Shown in pieces: positions 26,928 to 34,905 of a stretch of DNA of 64,000 nt (the stretch's first letter is position 1; each line of letters opens with the position of its first letter). Below the pieces are notes generated by a model. It was given only the letters and a program-made list of their open reading frames with translations. It searched no databases and had not been told where the DNA came from. This DNA comes from Citrobacter telavivensis (GTDB lineage Bacteria > Pseudomonadota > Gammaproteobacteria > Enterobacterales > Enterobacteriaceae): NCBI GenBank assembly GCA_009363175.1, contig CP045203.1, positions 171,058-235,057 on the forward strand, given 5' to 3'. The translations under genes were made by a program, and so were the position numbers.

Positions 26928-26973
26928 TTGATATACTCGGTTTCGCTTGTTATGAGTATGTATGTACATACAG
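26928..26973 (+). promoter_or_regulatory. Promoter of the Tus-like gene with overlapping Ter-like palindrome
   Basis: TTGATA (26928-26933) and TATGAG (26951-26956) are 17 bp apart. The -10 runs into AGTATGTATGTACATACA, which contains the perfect palindrome TGTATGTACATACA (26959-26972) and resembles the Ter core AGTATGTTGTAACTA apart from one inserted base and small changes. In E. coli a Ter site overlaps the tus promoter and gives autoregulation. The parallel is suggestive but unproven. Confidence 0.55.
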
Positions 26974-27020
26974 TCCTCCGTGCAGCGGAGGGAGTTTAGA
27001 GCCCTTTTTCGGGGATAGAA

Positions 27021-27911
27021 ATGAATATCTCAACAACTTTCCAGACGCTGGAGAGCGAGATCACACAACTGCGTGGAGTGCTGGGTTCCCGGCTTCCGCT
27101 CAAGGCGAGTGTCTGCGTCCTGCCAGCCGTTGCTGATGGCGAAGAAGATATGGCCATCGAACACATCATGCCTGAGCTGAAACAGGGACACGATGCTGTC
27201 CATGCTGCCTGCGCGGCATACGCTGACCTGCATATCAGGGATGGCTATTCGCAGAAGTCAGCCCGGCGCACTACCGGCGTATTATGGTACGACAACACGG
27301 ATGCGGAATTCTCTCAGCTGGTTACCCGGTTGGTGACATCCATCAACCAGCATAAAGAGAGCATTCAACGCCACATCATCGAAAACTACGGTGGTGATCG
27401 CCGACCGGAATACATGCGCTTCAACGCGCTGCATAGCGCCTGCCCTGGTGTCATGACCCTGCATCTCTATCGGCAGTTGCGCATGTTTGATAACGCTAAC
27501 GTCAATCTGGTTAGTTTCGGCTGGAGGCAAAAGACGCTTTTTAGCAGGGTTAACAAAATCGAGTTGCTCCAGAAAATGGGCAAGGACATCGAGGAAGATG
27601 AAGATAAATCAGTCAGACTCAACTCGTTGATTAAAGCTATTGCGCGTGTACCGGAAGAAAAGCTTCGCTTACGCCGTCCGGTTAAAGTGCATCCAGCTGC
27701 AAACATCGCGATGGCTGATCCTGAACAACCCGACCAGGTACTGCGTCTTTCTGCCGCTTCATCTATGCCGTTCATTATCATTCAGGATGAGCACGTGAAA
27801 ATTCGGCCATTGCCGGAGTTCGTGGCCAATGAAGTAAAGCCGAGGAGTAACCGCCTCAAGACAGATGTGATCGGTATATTCCACGGCGAAAGTATCGAAA
27901 TGATTCTCTGA
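27021..27911 (+). CDS. tus: Tus-like replication-terminus site-binding protein
   Basis: The protein has 296 residues (E. coli Tus has 309). It shares the Tus central pattern: CPGVMTLHLYRQL with FGWRQKTLFSRVNKIELLQK against the E. coli PGLITLNAYRTL and RFGWANKHIIKNLHRDEVL. It also has IARVPEEKLRLRRPVKVHPA against [20 protein letters not shown]. Tus binds Ter sites and blocks the replicative helicase from one side. Here it may terminate replication of the element or act at its own site. The C-terminal 60 residues are less clear. Confidence 0.85.
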   Translation: MNISTTFQTLESEITQLRGVLGSRLPLKASVCVLPAVADGEEDMAIEHIMPELKQGHDAVHAACAAYADLHIRDGYSQKSARRTTGVLWYDNTDAEFSQLVTRLVTSINQHKESIQRHIIENYGGDRRPEYMRFNALHSACPGVMTLHLYRQLRMFDNANVNLVSFGWRQKTLFSRVNKIELLQKMGKDIEEDEDKSVRLNSLIKAIARVPEEKLRLRRPVKVHPAANIAMADPEQPDQVLRLSAASSMPFIIIQDEHVKIRPLPEFVANEVKPRSNRLKTDVIGIFHGESIEMIL

Positions 27912-27917
27912 CCACAC

Positions 27918-27940
27918 CGGCCAACGGACTGGCCGTATTT
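27918..27940 (+). terminator. Terminator after the Tus-like gene
   Basis: The arms CGGCCA and TGGCCG enclose a six-base loop, followed by TATTT. Confidence 0.6.
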
Positions 27941-27952
27941 CCCCCTCATAAT

Positions 27953-27981
27953 TTCGTCACTCGCCGTCCATGCCATACCCT
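27953..27981 (+). promoter_or_regulatory. TTCGTC-family promoter before the Cas6e-like gene
   Basis: ATTTCGTCAC has its TTCGTC block at 27953-27958. After exactly 17 bp comes TACCCT (27976-27981). Confidence 0.6.
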
Positions 27982-28025
27982 GAAACTAATATTGAAAATT
28001 CATTATGTTCAGCAAGGAATGTGGC

Positions 28026-28604
28026 GTGAAATACTATGAATGTGCGCTCAGGTTCAGAATCGCCCCAGGTGACGTGTATGGGATCCACCAGCAACTGGAT
28101 AAGGTAGTTCAGGAACGTTCTGGGTCGCGACTCCCGTACACCTTCTACTCCCGCAAACAGAGTGCCTCAGACACCCAAGTAGTGCTGAGAACGGCTGTTG
28201 CACTCGGGCTCCCTGGCGAAGTCATGAAGGAAATAATGTTTGTGCCTGGTGAGAAAATTCGGATCTTCGGCTCGCTGGCCACCATTCGACGCGAGGAAGT
28301 TGGTGGCCGGAAAAGAGAGATTTGTCCACCTGCCCATGAGCTCCCGGATTACATCCACTATCACCTGGAACGGGCCGGGGTGAACTGCGAACGGTTACGT
28401 ATCGTTCGTAGCACCAGGTTCCATATTATTAAGCCCGGGAGCGGTGACGGTACATCCCACAAGATCATTGTACCGATGAGCCAGTACGATGCTGAATGCG
28501 TGATTGAGGATGTCGGCGCACTGGAACAGGCATATGCTTTCGGGCTCGGAAGAAAGCGGATATTCGGCTTTGGCTATATGAACAGCATCGAAGTGCTTCC
28601 CTGA
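28026..28604 (+). CDS. Orphan Cas6e-like RAMP endoribonuclease
   Basis: The protein has 192 residues from GTG at 28026 (AAGGA site 8 bases upstream); ATG at 28005 would add seven. The overall pattern follows E. coli CasE/Cas6e (199 residues): an early VYGIHQQLDKVV with the His expected at the active site, PYTFYSRKQ, and VPGEKIRIFGSLATIRR. The C-terminal glycine-rich RAMP loop is AFGLGRKRIFGFGYM. Cas6e cuts CRISPR precursor RNA in type I-E systems. No repeat array or other cas gene is visible here, so the RNA substrate is unknown. Confidence 0.75.
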   Translation: MKYYECALRFRIAPGDVYGIHQQLDKVVQERSGSRLPYTFYSRKQSASDTQVVLRTAVALGLPGEVMKEIMFVPGEKIRIFGSLATIRREEVGGRKREICPPAHELPDYIHYHLERAGVNCERLRIVRSTRFHIIKPGSGDGTSHKIIVPMSQYDAECVIEDVGALEQAYAFGLGRKRIFGFGYMNSIEVLP

Positions 28605-28719
28605 ACAGACCATTAAGCATAGTTAATATCTGAATTTCTAACCGGCTCCCAAACTTACAGCATTAACACTTCTGATACACCCTTTAAATGCTGTAAACTG
28701 TTGTAGCCCTTACTAAATC

Positions 28720-28865
28720 GTAAGAGTGGGGATTTGCAGCCCCGACTAATGACACGCCGTTCATGCATTTGAACGGTTCGCACTCGCTCGCCTGTTTTTT
28801 ATCAATGGTGGGTCGGGGCGTGGGAGCCTTACGGCTCGCCAGTCGTCATTAGCTGGTACTGCAAA
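28720..28865. ncRNA. Structured intergenic region, possible RNA or single-strand promoter
   Basis: Several inverted repeats are packed here. GCCCCGAC (28738) can pair with GTCGGGGC (28812), and CTAATGAC (28745) with GTCATTAG (28845). Local hairpins are CGTTCA/TGAACG (28758) and GAGCC/GGCTC (28825). A T6 run lies at 28795. It precedes the Ner-like gene. It could be a structured leader, a small RNA, or a hairpin promoter of the Frpo/ssi kind used on entering single strands; none is proven. Confidence 0.35.
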
Positions 28866-28892
28866 CCATGTTCCGATTCACCACCAAAGGAA

Positions 28893-29150
28893 ATGGAGAT
28901 GGAAAAACAGGACTGGCATAAGGCAGACATCATAGCTGCGCTACACAAGAAAGGTTTGTCACTTGCCTCACTGAGTAGGGCTAACGGTCTTTCAAGCAGC
29001 ACCCTGGCAAATGCACTGACACGTGACTGGCCAAGAGGTGAGATCATCATCGCTAATGCAATTGGTGAAGAACCTCAAGAAATATGGCCATCCCGATATT
29101 TTGATAAGGCAGGAATGCCAATCAAGAGAATCATAAGAAAACCGGTTTAA
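28893..29150 (+). CDS. Ner/Nlp-family winged-helix DNA-binding protein
   Basis: The protein has 85 residues and ends in basic residues. The family pattern is clear: DWHKADIIAALHKKGLSLAS and LSRANGLSSSTLANALTRDW, followed by GEEPQEIWPSRYFD. Phage Mu Ner and bacterial SfsB/Nlp are relatives and act as compact repressors. An alternative start at 28899 (MEKQ) has a similar upstream site. Confidence 0.85.
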   Translation: MEMEKQDWHKADIIAALHKKGLSLASLSRANGLSSSTLANALTRDWPRGEIIIANAIGEEPQEIWPSRYFDKAGMPIKRIIRKPV

Positions 29151-29305
29151 ACGAAAAAGGCTGGCATTTTGCTGGCCTTATATACATCTTGACTCTGCTA
29201 CTGAGAAACATCGATACCGGCCAAATGGCCATTAGCGAAATACCCCGCTCGTTTCTATTGACCTCTTTATCTCCATGTAATCAAATTGATTGAATAATAA
29301 CGGTT

Positions 29306-29812
29306 ATGAGAGACAAATTGATGACGGTGTTATCTGCCCCTGAAATGCGCTTTGGAACCAAACAGGATATACCCTTTATCATAGCGGTGATTCGCGACGG
29401 TATGAGGGATGGGTATTTTAACTTTGATGATGATGACGGACTGTCTCAGTTCGAAAGTCAGATCTCAGAAGCCATTGCCAGGCGGGAACGGGGAGAGAAT
29501 TGCGCCGATTTCTTGTTTGTATTTGATGACCCAAATAATGGCGCAGCGATAGGATTTGCCCTGCTGACTGGCAAAAATGGCGCAAATGGACTTGCTTCAC
29601 ATTTGGAAATCAGGATGTTTGGTGTTACCAGGAGTGAAAGACAAAAAGGATTTGGGCGATCTATGTTGCAAAGTATTCTGGGTGCTACTCCCGGCCATAA
29701 ACTGGAAGCATCCTGTCTTCCTGCATCAGTTGTCATGGCCAGATTGCTGACCAATACGGGTTTTCACGTTAAAGAAATAAGCCCATTTGGAAAGCGTACT
29801 TTCCGGCGCTAA
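29306..29812 (+). CDS. GNAT-family N-acetyltransferase
   Basis: The protein has 168 residues. GNAT motif A is visible in MFGVTRSERQKGFGRSMLQS (the acetyl-CoA loop R-x-x-G-x-G/A), with motif B near LEASCLPASVVMARLLTNTG. Target unknown. It may be a toxin-type or anti-host factor, but no antitoxin gene is adjacent. Confidence 0.75.
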   Translation: MRDKLMTVLSAPEMRFGTKQDIPFIIAVIRDGMRDGYFNFDDDDGLSQFESQISEAIARRERGENCADFLFVFDDPNNGAAIGFALLTGKNGANGLASHLEIRMFGVTRSERQKGFGRSMLQSILGATPGHKLEASCLPASVVMARLLTNTGFHVKEISPFGKRTFRR

Positions 29813-29825
29813 TGCGAAATTCAGA

Positions 29826-29857
29826 TAAAAAAACCGGCTGGTGAATCCAGTCGGTTT
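29826..29857. terminator. Bidirectional terminator
   Basis: The arms AAACCGGCTGG and CCAGTCGGTTT (one G-T pair) have a 5-base loop and a run of A on the left. It serves the minus-strand gene at 29898 and probably the convergent acetyltransferase gene. Confidence 0.7.
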
Positions 29858-29897
29858 AGTAATCCTGCAAAAGGACGCTGGACAGCGACGGACGACT

Positions 29898-30674
29898 TCA
29901 GAGCTGTGGCAATGGCCCCTGGTTGTCTTCCGCCGCAGACTGGTCTTTATCCGGGGTGGCCGTTGCAGTCCGCGAAGCATCAAAAGAGACCGTTGGGTCG
30001 CTGAGTGTCAGGATGCCAGTGTCTTCAACTTCGCGTGTTGTCAGCGTAAGCTCCGATTTACTGTCATCACACTTATTCGTTTTCTCCGCCAGTGCCTTGC
30101 ACCAGATATAACGACCGCTCTGGGCATCAGAGACTGAAGGCTCACCATATTTCTCGATCGCCGACTTCAGTAGGAGATCAGGATTGCTGAATGAGAAGCG
30201 GATTTTGTAAGCGACCGGCTCAATGGGGTCAACTGCCGTATCGGGTATAAAATATACCACTGTCTCCTGGTGTGCATCTCCCCAGAAAATACTATTCAAT
30301 GAGTTGTTGCTGTAGCGCTTTTGAATTTCTTCACCAGCTGACTGACCAAGTTTGTCAGTGATAGCAGTGATCGCTTCAGAAGCTGTCATCCGCAGGCTTA
30401 CCGGCCCTATAGAGAAAGACATAACATCAAAGCTATTCAGGGGGGTAATGGCGTTTTCTGGAGCGGTAGATGAATCGGGCACGTCATCACTGTACAGACT
30501 GTCATCCCCCGGAGGAGGCGTTGCGGGTGCTGAATTTTGGATGTCAGGTGTGTAGCTTGGATCGGGAGCGTATAGGCCCATTGTATCATTCTGTACAGCT
30601 GAATATACCGAAGCGGTCGGCAGGACGGTAAGGAGCGCAAGGGCGCAGTATCCAAGGTATCTGGTCATATTCAC
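29898..30674 (-). CDS. Unknown exported protein
   Basis: The protein has 258 residues. An N-terminal signal peptide (basic start MNMTRY, hydrophobic core, cut near VYSA) is followed by a Pro/Asp/Ser-rich linker. A folded part (residues 80-215) contains two Cys (WCKALAEKTNKCDD) that could form a disulfide in the periplasm. The tail is again low-complexity. It is one of only three minus-strand genes in the 25-56 kb block. Not recognised. Confidence 0.65.
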   Translation of the reverse strand: MNMTRYLGYCALALLTVLPTASVYSAVQNDTMGLYAPDPSYTPDIQNSAPATPPPGDDSLYSDDVPDSSTAPENAITPLNSFDVMSFSIGPVSLRMTASEAITAITDKLGQSAGEEIQKRYSNNSLNSIFWGDAHQETVVYFIPDTAVDPIEPVAYKIRFSFSNPDLLLKSAIEKYGEPSVSDAQSGRYIWCKALAEKTNKCDDSKSELTLTTREVEDTGILTLSDPTVSFDASRTATATPDKDQSAAEDNQGPLPQL

Positions 30675-30937
30675 CTCGTCAGTAGCGGTTGTCCTACTGT
30701 AACAGTGCGAGGTTTGAGAACATCATGAAAATGGGGTCAAAGCGGGGCGAAAAACAAGCCTGGTACACATGGCTTACGTTGCAGCGGGGAGATCTTCTTA
30801 AGTCGGAGAAAATGAGTGAGAAAACGCAAATATCGAAAATGGAATGAAGTACTTAATTACCTGACAGGGGGTACATGTTAACCTGACGAGCATTGCTTAC
30901 TGTCTATTTGTAGATTCAGGCTACAGGGAGAATCCAA

Positions 30938-31339
30938 GTGCCAAACTGCATACCCCTTAATCCGGTATTACCTAAAAACTTCGACGATACACCTAATGAA
31001 AAGCGGTCAAAGTCTCAGCTTGATGCCTGGTGGGATCATCCATATGGCATTACTCGCCCGGACGGGAAAATCACTGTTCGATGCCTGAATGGAGGAGCTT
31101 GGGATCGTTCAACAGTGCTGGGAGTAGCGGACAATTACGAAGAAGCCTGCGAGCTCGCAGAGCGCGAGCAATCAGCATGGGTCAAACGCCGTGCGGAGCC
31201 AATATTCTACTATAGTGTTGAAGCTCCATTCAGAGCGGTAAGGGATGCACAACGTCCTGATCAGGAGCAGACCTTTGTCGCGTCTTTTGACACGCAAGAT
31301 GAGCTAATCAGCTGGCTTAATAGTCAGAAAACCAGTTAA
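30938..31339 (+). CDS. Unknown protein
   Basis: The protein has 133 residues from GTG at 30938 with an AGGGAG site. It is soluble with no signal peptide and rich in Trp and acidic residues (DAWWDHPYGITRPDGKITVR). Not recognised. A perfect 10-bp hairpin (TGGAAGTCTG/CAGACTTCCA, 31349-31376) follows. Confidence 0.6.
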   Translation: MPNCIPLNPVLPKNFDDTPNEKRSKSQLDAWWDHPYGITRPDGKITVRCLNGGAWDRSTVLGVADNYEEACELAEREQSAWVKRRAEPIFYYSVEAPFRAVRDAQRPDQEQTFVASFDTQDELISWLNSQKTS

Positions 31340-31348
31340 TACCAGGTC

Positions 31349-31376
31349 TGGAAGTCTGCTTCTCACCAGACTTCCA
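31349..31376 (+). terminator. Hairpin after the gene at 30938
   Basis: A perfect 10-bp stem with an 8-base loop lies 9 bases after the stop. There is no T-run. Confidence 0.5.
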
Positions 31377-31468
31377 CGTTAGATTATCAAGCCACCCCAT
31401 AATTGGGGTTCGGTATAAACATTCCATTTCGGTCTATTCCCCATCATTACATTCCTCTATCCGTAAAT

Positions 31469-31497
31469 TTCGTCAGCCTGCACATCGGGGTGATACT
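31469..31497 (+). promoter_or_regulatory. TTCGTC-family promoter
   Basis: AATTTCGTCAGC has TTCGTC at 31469-31474. A 17-bp spacer leads to GATACT (31492-31497). GTAAACAAAACG follows just downstream. Confidence 0.6.
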
Positions 31498-31526
31498 GAT
31501 GTCAGGTAAACAAAACGGATGCAAAA

Positions 31527-31817
31527 ATGCAGACATGTTCGGAAGCCCTGGCGATTGAATTATTCAACCAAGTTGGACGTGAGGCAGCTATTGCTCGATA
31601 TAACTTAATTTGCGAAATAGCCCAGCGACGTTTCGAAGACAGCCTGGCCAAATATGGTTCCGTGCCAGCTGGTTTCACCGCGCTCAATTTCCTCCATCCG
31701 GCAGAACTTCAGGAGCGTTACATCCTGGGGTTGGGAATTCAACTTTGTATCGATGAGCAGCAGGAAGCCAGGGAACGGGTTTTAGCTCGCTGCCTGGCAA
31801 GAAAAATGGCCGCATAA
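31527..31817 (+). CDS. Unknown small protein
   Basis: The protein has 96 residues, mostly helical (ALAIELFNQVGREAAIARYN), without membrane segments. It follows a TTCGTC-family promoter by about 30 bp. Not recognised. Confidence 0.55.
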   Translation: MQTCSEALAIELFNQVGREAAIARYNLICEIAQRRFEDSLAKYGSVPAGFTALNFLHPAELQERYILGLGIQLCIDEQQEARERVLARCLARKMAA

Positions 31818-31894
31818 ACAGGTGATAAAACAACTCAGCTATAGCTGAACACGCACTAATTGGCTATGTTAACAAAACGAACAAGGTGGCGATT

Positions 31895-32131
31895 ATGTAC
31901 AGTGAATCTATCGATCGTGCTATCAGTATCCTCAAGGACGCGGGCGAAAAAATCGGTATGGAACTGGGTAATAATGTGACATCTCAGGAATCAGAACTAC
32001 TTGAGGATGCGCTGGTGGGCCTGACTAAAGTTAAAGGTCAACTCTGCGGTAATCACTCCTTAACTGATGTAAAAGCGGACGTCGTGCCTTTTAGTCTCAG
32101 TTCGACGAAGAACGTCGATAGCCCGCATTAA
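31895..32131 (+). CDS. Unknown small protein
   Basis: The protein has 78 residues from ATG at 31895; GTG at 31886 would add three. It is helical at the N-terminus (ESIDRAISILKDAGEKIGME). The upstream region carries TTAACAAAACGAAC, a variant of the recurrent GTAAACAAAACG motif. Not recognised. Confidence 0.5.
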   Translation: MYSESIDRAISILKDAGEKIGMELGNNVTSQESELLEDALVGLTKVKGQLCGNHSLTDVKADVVPFSLSSTKNVDSPH

Positions 32132-32160
32132 TTAACAACCACCAGCTGGACGGAAGGGAT

Positions 32161-32712
32161 ATGACTGAAGACAACGCCGGTAGTGTTTCTGGAAAAGAAC
32201 AGAACGCCCCAAAAGCAAATGCCCACCTGGACAGGCTCTTTGATTTTATTGTTACAGAAATCAAAGAGCAGGGTGCAGCACCGTCTTACGAGCAGATCTG
32301 TTCTTCTCTGGGGTATTCAAAAGGTCTCGTTTCCCGGCGTATCCGGCAGCTGCATGACCAGGGACGAATCATTATCGATGGCGACAGAAAGTCTATGACG
32401 CTGCGCGTGGCGAAAGGGCAAGGACATGATGACATTGCCGAACTACCGGACATGACCAGCGATAGGAAAGCGATCATCTCCTACGTCAAAAAATACATGA
32501 ACAGAAATGGTGGCCGTGGCCCATCAGTTCACGCAATAGGTAAAGCTCTCGGCTTCTCGAATAACAAGGCGCGTAGACATGTGGACTATCTCGACGAAGT
32601 AGAGAAGGTACGTTACAGCCCTCATCTTAATGAAGTAATCGTTATCAATCAGGGTGATTACGTTAAAATTACACAGGACAACGATGAACCACAGAGCCCG
32701 GCAGAAGGTTAG
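32161..32712 (+). CDS. Double winged-helix DNA-binding protein (LexA-DBD type)
   Basis: The protein has 183 residues. Two tandem winged-helix units of the LexA DNA-binding type are visible. One is at ~22-80: LFDFIVTEIKEQGAAPSYEQ, then YSKGLVSRRIRQLHDQGRII. The other is at ~98-155: KAIISYVKKYMNRNGGRGPS, then GFSNNKARRHVDYLDE. No peptidase domain follows, so it cannot self-cleave. It may compete with LexA at SOS boxes such as the one before umuD, or regulate the TTCGTC-type promoters. Both are guesses. Confidence 0.7.
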   Translation: MTEDNAGSVSGKEQNAPKANAHLDRLFDFIVTEIKEQGAAPSYEQICSSLGYSKGLVSRRIRQLHDQGRIIIDGDRKSMTLRVAKGQGHDDIAELPDMTSDRKAIISYVKKYMNRNGGRGPSVHAIGKALGFSNNKARRHVDYLDEVEKVRYSPHLNEVIVINQGDYVKITQDNDEPQSPAEG

Positions 32713-32714
32713 CC

Positions 32715-32930
32715 ATGATTCGCATGTGGAGAGAAGTTGTAAACGTAAAGGTTCAGGACGGGAGCCGTAACGGACGAATCTGGTTTCTTGAACTTTCGTG
32801 TGGGCATCATGCTGTCAGACGTATACCTCGATTACGTCTCCATAATCTGACCCAGTTCGAACGACTTGAGCCACCAGCTAAATGTCACTGTGTATTGTGT
32901 GAAATGGATGCTATTGCAGGACAAAAATAG
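32715..32930 (+). CDS. Small Cys-containing protein
   Basis: The protein has 71 residues starting 2 bases after the preceding stop. It contains LSCGHH and KCHCVLCE, four Cys and two adjacent His that could bind zinc. The basic stretch AVRRIPRLRLHN suggests nucleic-acid contact. Not recognised. Confidence 0.55.
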   Translation: MIRMWREVVNVKVQDGSRNGRIWFLELSCGHHAVRRIPRLRLHNLTQFERLEPPAKCHCVLCEMDAIAGQK

Positions 32931-33038
32931 CAATAAACACAACATAAAAGCCCTCAATTTGTCCCCATTGTTTTTAGCCTGACAGCATTGGTACTGATAG
33001 CCTAATCATATTTCAACGCATAACCCTATGGTGGACAT

Positions 33039-33443
33039 ATGAAAAAAGCTGTTTTTGGCCTTTTAGCACTATTGCCCTTCATAACCAGCGCAGAATCGAT
33101 CGATCCGAACGATTTCTATGCTCAGCAGCCTTCTCAGAACTACCAACAACCTGCTGCCAGCGAGCAACAGGACGATGCTGACAATTCCAGTGACCAGACA
33201 GCTGCGATCGTATTGAACCTAGAAAGTTACAAACCGCTGGGGAATTTTGTAGTCCCCCAGGGAGTGGAACGCCCATTCATTAGTCTGATTAACAGCAAAA
33301 TTTTCATACTGTCTGAGCAACCAGATAAACGCTTGGCTGGCCTATGGATAGGTCGTAGTCAGGATGGTCGTGAAGCACTTTGTGGTTACCTGAACAACAG
33401 TATGCAGGTCAGAAAATGTTATTACATCTTATATCGTGAGTAA
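33039..33443 (+). CDS. Unknown exported protein
   Basis: The protein has 134 residues with a clear signal peptide (MKKAVFGLLALLPFITSAES, cleavage near residue 18). A Gln-rich linker (QQPSQNYQQPAASEQQ) is followed by a small globular part with two Cys. Probably periplasmic. Not recognised. Confidence 0.6.
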   Translation: MKKAVFGLLALLPFITSAESIDPNDFYAQQPSQNYQQPAASEQQDDADNSSDQTAAIVLNLESYKPLGNFVVPQGVERPFISLINSKIFILSEQPDKRLAGLWIGRSQDGREALCGYLNNSMQVRKCYYILYRE

Positions 33444-33444
33444 A

Positions 33445-33466
33445 AAATGGGGCCGTAGCCCCATTT
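33445..33466. terminator. Bidirectional terminator between convergent genes
   Basis: Perfect arms AAATGGGGC/GCCCCATTT have a CGTA loop, an A-run on one side and a T-rich stretch on the other. It separates convergent genes ending at 33443 and 33470. Confidence 0.85.
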
Positions 33467-33469
33467 ATT

Positions 33470-34459
33470 TTAATGTTTGAATGAGGGTATAAAGGGTATT
33501 ACTGGATTTGTTCCTAGCGAAGCTAATTCGTTAGGCGCAAGATAACGTCGCAGTTCAGTAATCAATATATCAACTGATTTATCCCAGCCATCTCTCACAA
33601 TGTTTAGAATGTGCCGAGCTGGATAATGTGTTAGAAAAGGATGGTTGGGGCCAAATTTATTAAGGTGTTCAATAGTACCTATTGCATCGAGATAATCTGT
33701 AACAAGATGGTGTTCTGACTCAAAAATAGCGACAAATTTATAACCATCAGCAGCGTTTACCCACTGGCAAGTACAGTCATTAAGCTGAAATTGATTAGAA
33801 CGTTTTTCCCCCTTGGGTTTAGGATTGACTCCAATACCAAAAGACAAATACAAACCTTTCCTTCCCCAGAAGGCCGGTCTCTTCAAGTCCTGACCATTGT
33901 TTCCTTCGACCTCTCCAAGAATGCCAAACAAAGTAGCTGATTCTTGGTTAGGATTCGTTCTCATACGGAAAAGAATGCATAGATCTGCAAACTTTAAGCT
34001 ATTATAAACTGAATTATAAAAGACATTCTCATGGCCAAGTAGATAAGGATTATGCTCTACCGCAAAATTAGTGCCACTTCTAAAGTCACGGCAGCTAATG
34101 AATACACCAAACTGGCTCATATTAGCGAGGATATCGACATTGCGATAATCAGACAAATTAATAAGTATAGTATTTAAGACTTCTCTACCTTCATAACTCA
34201 TCAGATAGTGGCAGAGCAAATTTTGTAGACCGAAGTTTCTGAACTGATCTTTAATTAAAGAAAAATATCCTTCACCAGCTAATGAAACTAGGTTTCTCAT
34301 TGTTGGTGTATGTTTCCCCATGAGAGGGGAATTAAAACGTACCTTCATCCGGTTATTATCATAAAGGGTTTCAATAATTGAGCAAAAGTGCATCGCCCAA
34401 TACGCGTTGTTATCACCAATTAAACCGGGTTTCACTACAGTAGTTTTAGAAAAATCCAT
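33470..34459 (-). CDS. Unknown protein, minus-strand island
   Basis: The protein has 329 residues from ATG at 34459 (GGAG site 6 bases upstream; the ATG at 34486 has none). It is more AT-rich than its neighbours and reads against them, between its own terminator and the next promoter, which suggests a separately acquired cargo gene. There are no membrane segments. Features include an aromatic-rich middle and GILGEVEGNNGQDLKRP. I recognise no domain. A role in defence or host interaction is possible but unsupported. Confidence 0.6.
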   Translation of the reverse strand: MDFSKTTVVKPGLIGDNNAYWAMHFCSIIETLYDNNRMKVRFNSPLMGKHTPTMRNLVSLAGEGYFSLIKDQFRNFGLQNLLCHYLMSYEGREVLNTILINLSDYRNVDILANMSQFGVFISCRDFRSGTNFAVEHNPYLLGHENVFYNSVYNSLKFADLCILFRMRTNPNQESATLFGILGEVEGNNGQDLKRPAFWGRKGLYLSFGIGVNPKPKGEKRSNQFQLNDCTCQWVNAADGYKFVAIFESEHHLVTDYLDAIGTIEHLNKFGPNHPFLTHYPARHILNIVRDGWDKSVDILITELRRYLAPNELASLGTNPVIPFIPSFKH

Positions 34460-34530
34460 TCTGTCTCCAAAGCAGTAATCAGTCACTCATAACACGATAT
34501 TTGCAGTGAAAGTTATATCTGTAAGCAAAT

Positions 34531-34559
34531 TTCGTCAGCTGTTAGCGTCGTATTAGGCT
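34531..34559 (+). promoter_or_regulatory. TTCGTC-family promoter
   Basis: AAATTTCGTCAGC has TTCGTC at 34531-34536. A 17-bp spacer leads to TAGGCT (34554-34559), 22 bp before the next ATG. Confidence 0.6.
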
Positions 34560-34581
34560 TAGTAAAAAGCCGGAGGTAGAT

Positions 34582-34905
34582 ATGCCTAAAGACGATGTTG
34601 CAACAATCATAATCCAGAATGGGTTGACGCATAAAGTAAATGTGATCTGCAAATTCAGCGCACAAATCAACAATCAAATGTTCTCATTCATCATCCATCG
34701 CACATTAAGCGTATGTCGATATGCGCTTGTCTGTAAGGCAACAGGCCAAAGAATTGCAGTTCTTGATACCAGTCGAGTAAAGGCACTTGGTATGGAAGCA
34801 GCAGGTAAACTAGCGCTATCAGATCTGGCCTCATCATTAGGCGAGACTAGACTTGCTGCGATTCTGACAAATTCACTTCAGAGCAGGAGCGCGGCAAGTG
34901 AGTGA
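34582..34905 (+). CDS. Unknown protein coupled to a PP-loop enzyme
   Basis: The protein has 107 residues with a strong GGAGG site. It overlaps the next gene by 8 bases, so the two are translated together and may act together. It is beta-rich at the start and helical at the end. Not recognised. Confidence 0.6.
   Translation: MPKDDVATIIIQNGLTHKVNVICKFSAQINNQMFSFIIHRTLSVCRYALVCKATGQRIAVLDTSRVKALGMEAAGKLALSDLASSLGETRLAAILTNSLQSRSAASE

Noticed and set aside
28005..28900. CRISPR array near the Cas6e-like gene
   Set aside because: I found no regularly spaced direct repeats here or elsewhere in the window.
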